Part shown: in pieces, positions 6,164-9,618 of the stretch
Layout: each line of letters opens with the position of its first letter
Position numbering within the stretch: position 1 is the stretch's first letter
Assembly (NCBI GenBank): GCA_026984595.1
Contig: JALSRW010000430.1
Coordinates: 1-9,618 of the forward strand
Source of the DNA: Alphaproteobacteria bacterium
GTDB taxonomy: Bacteria; Pseudomonadota; Alphaproteobacteria; Geminicoccales; Geminicoccaceae
Length of the DNA: 9,618 nucleotides
Direction of reading: 5' to 3'
The notes under the pieces: generated by a model
The model's database searches: none
What the model was told of the DNA's origin: nothing
Seen by the model: only the letters and a program-made list of their open reading frames with translations
Position numbers and translations under genes: made by a program

Positions 6164-7325
6164 AGGTTCCCAGGCCATCGCCCGGGCGGTGGCTCGCTGC
6201 CGCCCCCAGGTGGTGGCGGCCTATCCGATCACCCCCCAGACCCATATCGTCGAGGGGATCGCGAAGCTGGTCGCCGATGGCGAGGCGGATTGCGAAGTGG
6301 TGAGTGTCGAGAGCGAGTTCGCCGCCGCCTCGGTGGTGCTGGGTGCCGCCGCCGCGGGCTCGCGTGCCTATACCGCCACCGCCTCCCAGGGCGTGCTGTT
6401 GATGGCCGAGGTGCTCTACAATATCGCCGGCATGCGGGTGCCGCTGGTGCTGACCTGTGCCAACCGCGCCATCAGCGCCCCCATCAACATCTGGAACGAC
6501 CATCAGGATGCCATGGCCGTCCGCGACGCCGGCTGGATCCAGCTCTTCTGCACCGACAATCAGGACGCGGTGGATACCACCATCCAGGCCTTCCGCATCA
6601 CCCAGGACACCGAACTGCCGGTGATGGTCTGCGTCGATGGCTTCATCCTCACCCATCTGTTCGAGCCCGTCGATCTGCCGAGCCAGGAGCAGATCGACAT
6701 GTTCCTGCCGCCGTACCAGTTCTCCAGGACCCTCGATCCACGCCGTCCGCTGACCCTGGGAACGCTGGTCGGACCCGAGCACTACACCGAGGTGCGGGCC
6801 CAGCTCCATGCCGATCTGGAGGCGGCCGTTCCCGCCATCCTCGAGGCCGATTCCGACTGGGCGGATCTGATCGGTCGCCGCGCCGGGGGGCTGATCAAGT
6901 GCGACGGGCCGCATTCCGCCGGGATCGGCGTGCTCACCCTGGGCTCCGTATACGGCACCCTGCAGGAGGCGGCCCGCGAGCTCCTGCCCGACACGCCCCT
7001 GCGTCTGATGGCGCTGCGCAGCTTCCGCCCGTTTCCCGTCGAGGCGCTGCGCGAGGCGGTCGACGGGCTGTCCGACCTCATCGTGCTGGAGCGGGCCATC
7101 GGCCCCGGGGCCGGCGGCATTCTCGCCAACGAGGTGCGGGCGGCGCTGGCCGGCCTGCGGGATGTACCGCGGGTGCACGGGGCGATCGCCGGTCTCGGCG
7201 GGCGCGACATTCCGATCGAGATCCTGCCGCGGTTGCTGCGCCTCGCCGAGGCCGCGGAACCCGTTCGCTGCACCGTCATCGATCTGCAGTCGGCACCGCC
7301 GGCCCGCTCGGGAGGCGCGAGATGA
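6147..7325 (+). CDS. 2-oxoacid:acceptor oxidoreductase, alpha subunit (PorA/PadG type)
   Basis: Alpha subunit, 392 residues, carrying the pyrimidine-binding and transketolase C-terminal-like domains that hold thiamine diphosphate together with beta. Seen: YPITPQT at 26-32, VESEF at 54-58 (the glutamate region that activates the cofactor), TATASQG at 76-82, ANRAISAPINIWNDHQD at 105-121, and in the C-terminal domain a TLGSVYGTLQEA region followed by RSFRPFP. These are typical of pyruvate and phenylglyoxylate oxidoreductase alpha chains. I chose ATG 6147 over the in-frame GTG 6138 because GGAG at 6135-6138 sits eight bases before the ATG and overlaps the GTG. The gene overlaps gamma by 17 bases and beta by 4 (ATGA). 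Oxidative decarboxylation of a 2-oxoacid to an acyl-CoA is known for the family; the particular acid is unresolved. Confidence 0.93.
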   Translation: MRAAFEGSQAIARAVARCRPQVVAAYPITPQTHIVEGIAKLVADGEADCEVVSVESEFAAASVVLGAAAAGSRAYTATASQGVLLMAEVLYNIAGMRVPLVLTCANRAISAPINIWNDHQDAMAVRDAGWIQLFCTDNQDAVDTTIQAFRITQDTELPVMVCVDGFILTHLFEPVDLPSQEQIDMFLPPYQFSRTLDPRRPLTLGTLVGPEHYTEVRAQLHADLEAAVPAILEADSDWADLIGRRAGGLIKCDGPHSAGIGVLTLGSVYGTLQEAARELLPDTPLRLMALRSFRPFPVEALREAVDGLSDLIVLERAIGPGAGGILANEVRAALAGLRDVPRVHGAIAGLGGRDIPIEILPRLLRLAEAAEPVRCTVIDLQSAPPARSGGAR

Positions 7326-8314
7326 GCAAGTCGCGAACCACCATCGATCTGCTCGAGCTGCGCCGCCGCCAGCCCCGCTTTTCGGGCATGGATCCGGGAC
7401 ACCGCGCCTGCCAGGGGTGCGGACAGTCGCTGGCCGCCCATATCGTCACCGAGGCGGCCGGCCCCGATGTCATCGTCGCCAACGCCACCGGCTGCCTCGA
7501 GGTATTCTCCACCCCCTGGCCGCAGACCGCCTGGCGGATCCCCTGGATTCATTCGGTGTTCGAGAATGCGGCGGCGCTGGCCGCGGGCATCGAGACCGCG
7601 CTCAAACAGCAGGGGCGGCCGACCAAGGTCCTGGCCTTCGCCGGCGACGGCGGGACCTTCGATATCGGCTTCCAGACCCTGTCGGGCATGATCGAGCGCG
7701 GCCACAACGTGCTCTATGTGTGCTTCGACAACGAGGCCTACATGAACACCGGCGTCCAGCGCTCGAGTTCGACCCCGCACGCGGCGGTCACCACCACCTC
7801 GCCTGCGGGCCGGATGCGGCCGGGCAAGCGCCATCTCAAGAAGGACCTGCTGGCGATCATCGCCGCCCATCATCTGCCCTATGCGGCCACCGCCACGGTC
7901 GCCTATCCGGGCGACATCAAGGCCAAGGTGCGTCGCGCCATGGCCATCGAGGGCCCCACCTTCCTGATGATCCATTCGCCCTGCCCGCTGGGCTGGATGC
8001 ACGCATCGGAACTGACCATCAAAGTCGCCCGGGCCGGCGTCGAGACCGGGCTGACCCCGATCATCGAGCTCGAGCGCGGCAAGCTCGTGTCGGTGTTGCC
8101 GATCCGCGAAAAGAAGCCGGTCACCGAATATCTCCGTCTGCAGGGCCGATTCCGCCATCTGCTGGGGGACGATCCGGTGGCCGTGCAGGAACGCGAGCAT
8201 CTGCAGGCGCTCGCCGACTACAATATCGAGACCTACGGGTTGCTGGCCCGCGAGGGGGATGCGCGCGACAGCGTGACGGCGGCCCTGGTGCGAAGGGGAG
8301 GGGCCATCCGATGA
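7322..8314 (+). CDS. 2-oxoacid:acceptor oxidoreductase, beta subunit (PorB/PadI type)
   Basis: Beta subunit, 330 residues, binding the diphosphate half of thiamine diphosphate and the first [4Fe-4S] cluster. Seen: four cysteines in the family pattern, C30xxC33 in ACQGCGQSLA, C58 in ATGCLEVFS, and C221 in HSPCPLGW; the thiamine diphosphate/Mg motif AGDGGTFDIG at about 107-116 continuing to DNEAYMNTGVQRS at 136-148; and TPHAAVTTTSP at 151-161. All expected ligands are present, so the enzyme should be active. The ATG overlaps the alpha stop as ATGA, and the beta stop overlaps the next start the same way, which indicates coupled translation and fixed stoichiometry. The C-terminal 90 residues are charged and lack the features of the core domain, as in other long PorB chains. 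Confidence 0.95.
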   Translation: MSKSRTTIDLLELRRRQPRFSGMDPGHRACQGCGQSLAAHIVTEAAGPDVIVANATGCLEVFSTPWPQTAWRIPWIHSVFENAAALAAGIETALKQQGRPTKVLAFAGDGGTFDIGFQTLSGMIERGHNVLYVCFDNEAYMNTGVQRSSSTPHAAVTTTSPAGRMRPGKRHLKKDLLAIIAAHHLPYAATATVAYPGDIKAKVRRAMAIEGPTFLMIHSPCPLGWMHASELTIKVARAGVETGLTPIIELERGKLVSVLPIREKKPVTEYLRLQGRFRHLLGDDPVAVQEREHLQALADYNIETYGLLAREGDARDSVTAALVRRGGAIR

Positions 8315-9618
8315 AGGGCTACGATCCCGCCTCTCTGGCGCGGGCGGCCGCCGCCCTGCCCGGCAGTTCCCTGACCTACGACGTCGGAAGCTGGCGGGAG
8401 AAGCGGCCGGTCCATCGCCACCGGCCGGCCCCCTGTCATACCCATTGCCCGGCCGGCGAGGACGCCCAGGCCTACATCCAGAAGATCCAGGAGGGCGATC
8501 TCGAAGGCGCCTGGAGGACCATCGTCGCCGTCAATCCGCTGCCGGCGGTCACCGGACGCATCTGCCCGCATCCCTGCGAAGACGGATGCAACCGCGGCCG
8601 TTTCGACGAGCCGCTCGACATCCACGGGATCGAACGTTTCCTGGGCGATACCGCCATCGCTCGGGGCTGGCGCCTGCCGCTGCCACCGCTGGCCGAGGAC
8701 GCTCCCGAGGTGGCCATCGTCGGTGCCGGTCCGGCCGGGCTGGCGGCGGCCTGGCATCTGCGCCGCGCCGGCGTCAAGCCGGTGCTGTTCGACCAGTATC
8801 CTCTGGCCGGCGGCCTTCTGCGCACCGCCATTCCGCTCTACCGGCTGCCGCGCGAAGCACTCGACGCCGAGCTCGAGCGGTTGTTCGCCGACGGCATCGA
8901 GTTCCGCCCGCACAGGAAGCTCGGCCGCGACATCTTCCTCAACGAGCTCGAGCAATCCCACGATGCCGTGCTGCTCGCCGTCGGCCTGCAGAAGCCGCGA
9001 CCCTGGTCGGTGGACGGGGCCGCACCGGGCGATCTGCATTACGGGCTGGCATTGCTCGAAGAGTGGATCGATGTCGGCGCCGCTCCCCTCGAGGGCAAGG
9101 TCGTGGTCGTGCACGGCGGTGGCAACACCGCGGTCGATGTCGCCCGCATGGCGATCCGGGCGGGTGCCAAGGAGGTCCATCTGGTCACCACCCGCGCCCT
9201 GCCGGGGGCGGCCGACGCCGTGGGACCGGAAGACCATATGCAGGCCTTTCCCCGCGAGGTGCAGCAGGCGGTGGAAGAGGGGGTGATCATCCATCCCCAC
9301 ACCACGCCCACCCGCCTGATCATCCGTGGCGCCCGTCTCAAGGCCGTGGAGCTGGCGGCGGTACGGCCGTTCAAGGACGAACACGGCCGCACGAAGCGGG
9401 TGGCCTTCGAGGGCACCGAACGGGTGATCGCCGCCGACATGGTGATCCCGGCCACCGGCGAGATCGTCGATCCCGAGGGCATCGAGATCCTGCCCCGCGA
9501 ACGGGAGTATCTGGCCAGCGACCGGTTCGGACGGATCGAAGGCCGTCCCGGCATCTTCACCGCCGGCGATGCGAGCGGCCGCGGCGGCAGCATCACCGCC
9601 GCGGTGGGCGACGGCCGA
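8311..9618 (+). CDS. GltD-like FAD/NAD(P) electron-transfer subunit (3' end cut by window)
   Basis: 436 residues are visible and the frame is still open at the window end. This subunit should pass electrons between the oxidoreductase Fe-S clusters and NAD(P)+ through FAD. Seen: an N-terminal Fe-S region with C42xxxC46P and C85xxxC89xxxC93, as in the small subunit of glutamate synthase but without the extra leading CxxC; the FAD Rossmann motif GAGPAG at 138-143; the second dinucleotide motif HGGGNTAVD at 268-276; and near the end FTAGDASGRGG, the conserved FAD-contacting segment of this superfamily. Relatives occur next to por/kor and pad genes as the pyridine-nucleotide subunit. The start overlaps the beta stop (ATGA), so it belongs to the same operon. 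Many relatives carry a C-terminal ferredoxin domain; that part would lie beyond the window. A glutamate synthase role is unlikely in this context. Confidence 0.9.
   Translation, partial: MKGYDPASLARAAAALPGSSLTYDVGSWREKRPVHRHRPAPCHTHCPAGEDAQAYIQKIQEGDLEGAWRTIVAVNPLPAVTGRICPHPCEDGCNRGRFDEPLDIHGIERFLGDTAIARGWRLPLPPLAEDAPEVAIVGAGPAGLAAAWHLRRAGVKPVLFDQYPLAGGLLRTAIPLYRLPREALDAELERLFADGIEFRPHRKLGRDIFLNELEQSHDAVLLAVGLQKPRPWSVDGAAPGDLHYGLALLEEWIDVGAAPLEGKVVVVHGGGNTAVDVARMAIRAGAKEVHLVTTRALPGAADAVGPEDHMQAFPREVQQAVEEGVIIHPHTTPTRLIIRGARLKAVELAAVRPFKDEHGRTKRVAFEGTERVIAADMVIPATGEIVDPEGIEILPREREYLASDRFGRIEGRPGIFTAGDASGRGGSITAAVGDGR

Noticed and set aside
6009..8200. Long minus-strand open frames antisense to the alpha and beta subunits
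   Set aside because: Shadow frames caused by high third-position GC; the plus-strand genes carry complete family motifs and overlapping starts and stops.
8233..9384. A 383-codon open frame antisense to the GltD-like subunit
   Set aside because: No recognisable domain and a composition typical of the complement of a GC-rich gene. The plus-strand gene has FAD, NAD and Fe-S motifs.

Overview
The window is uniformly GC-rich and densely coding, with no RNA gene, insertion sequence, CRISPR array or phage-like segment that I can see. Base composition, gene content and protein flavour point to a high-GC proteobacterium. The sequence alone does not settle the class. Nine genes are visible, two of them cut by the window edges.

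Left block (1-3076, + strand): the end of an ABC transporter operon of the spermidine/putrescine (PotABC) family. It holds an ATPase that has lost its N-terminus to the window edge, then two inner-membrane permeases, all tightly spaced. The first permease carries an unusually large, probably periplasmic segment after its first membrane helix. No substrate-binding protein lies in the window, so the substrate is not determined.

Middle block (3090-5489): vitamin B6 salvage. A pyridoxine/pyridoxamine 5'-phosphate oxidase (pdxH, - strand) and a pyridoxal kinase (pdxY, + strand) are divergently arranged around a 67-base intergenic region. Together they convert the free B6 vitamers to pyridoxal 5'-phosphate. 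Downstream of pdxH, on the same strand, lies a short-chain dehydrogenase/reductase of unknown substrate. Its end converges on the transporter operon, and the two stop codons lie in the arms of a hairpin.

Right block (5585-9618, + strand): an operon for a multi-subunit thiamine-diphosphate 2-oxoacid:acceptor oxidoreductase, in the order gamma, alpha, beta, then a GltD-like FAD/NAD(P) subunit that runs off the window. Neighbouring genes overlap. The set resembles the phenylglyoxylate:NAD+ oxidoreductase type of enzyme, in which electrons from oxidative decarboxylation of a 2-oxoacid pass through Fe-S clusters and FAD to NAD(P)+. No separate ferredoxin-like delta subunit is present among the visible genes. 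A 95-base leader in front of this operon contains an 8-bp inverted repeat and an overlapping, competing short stem.

Nothing here demands a wholly new system. The points most worth following are the electron-bifurcation or NAD-coupling logic of the right-hand operon, its leader structure, the enlarged permease, and a possible link of the reductase to B6 metabolism.
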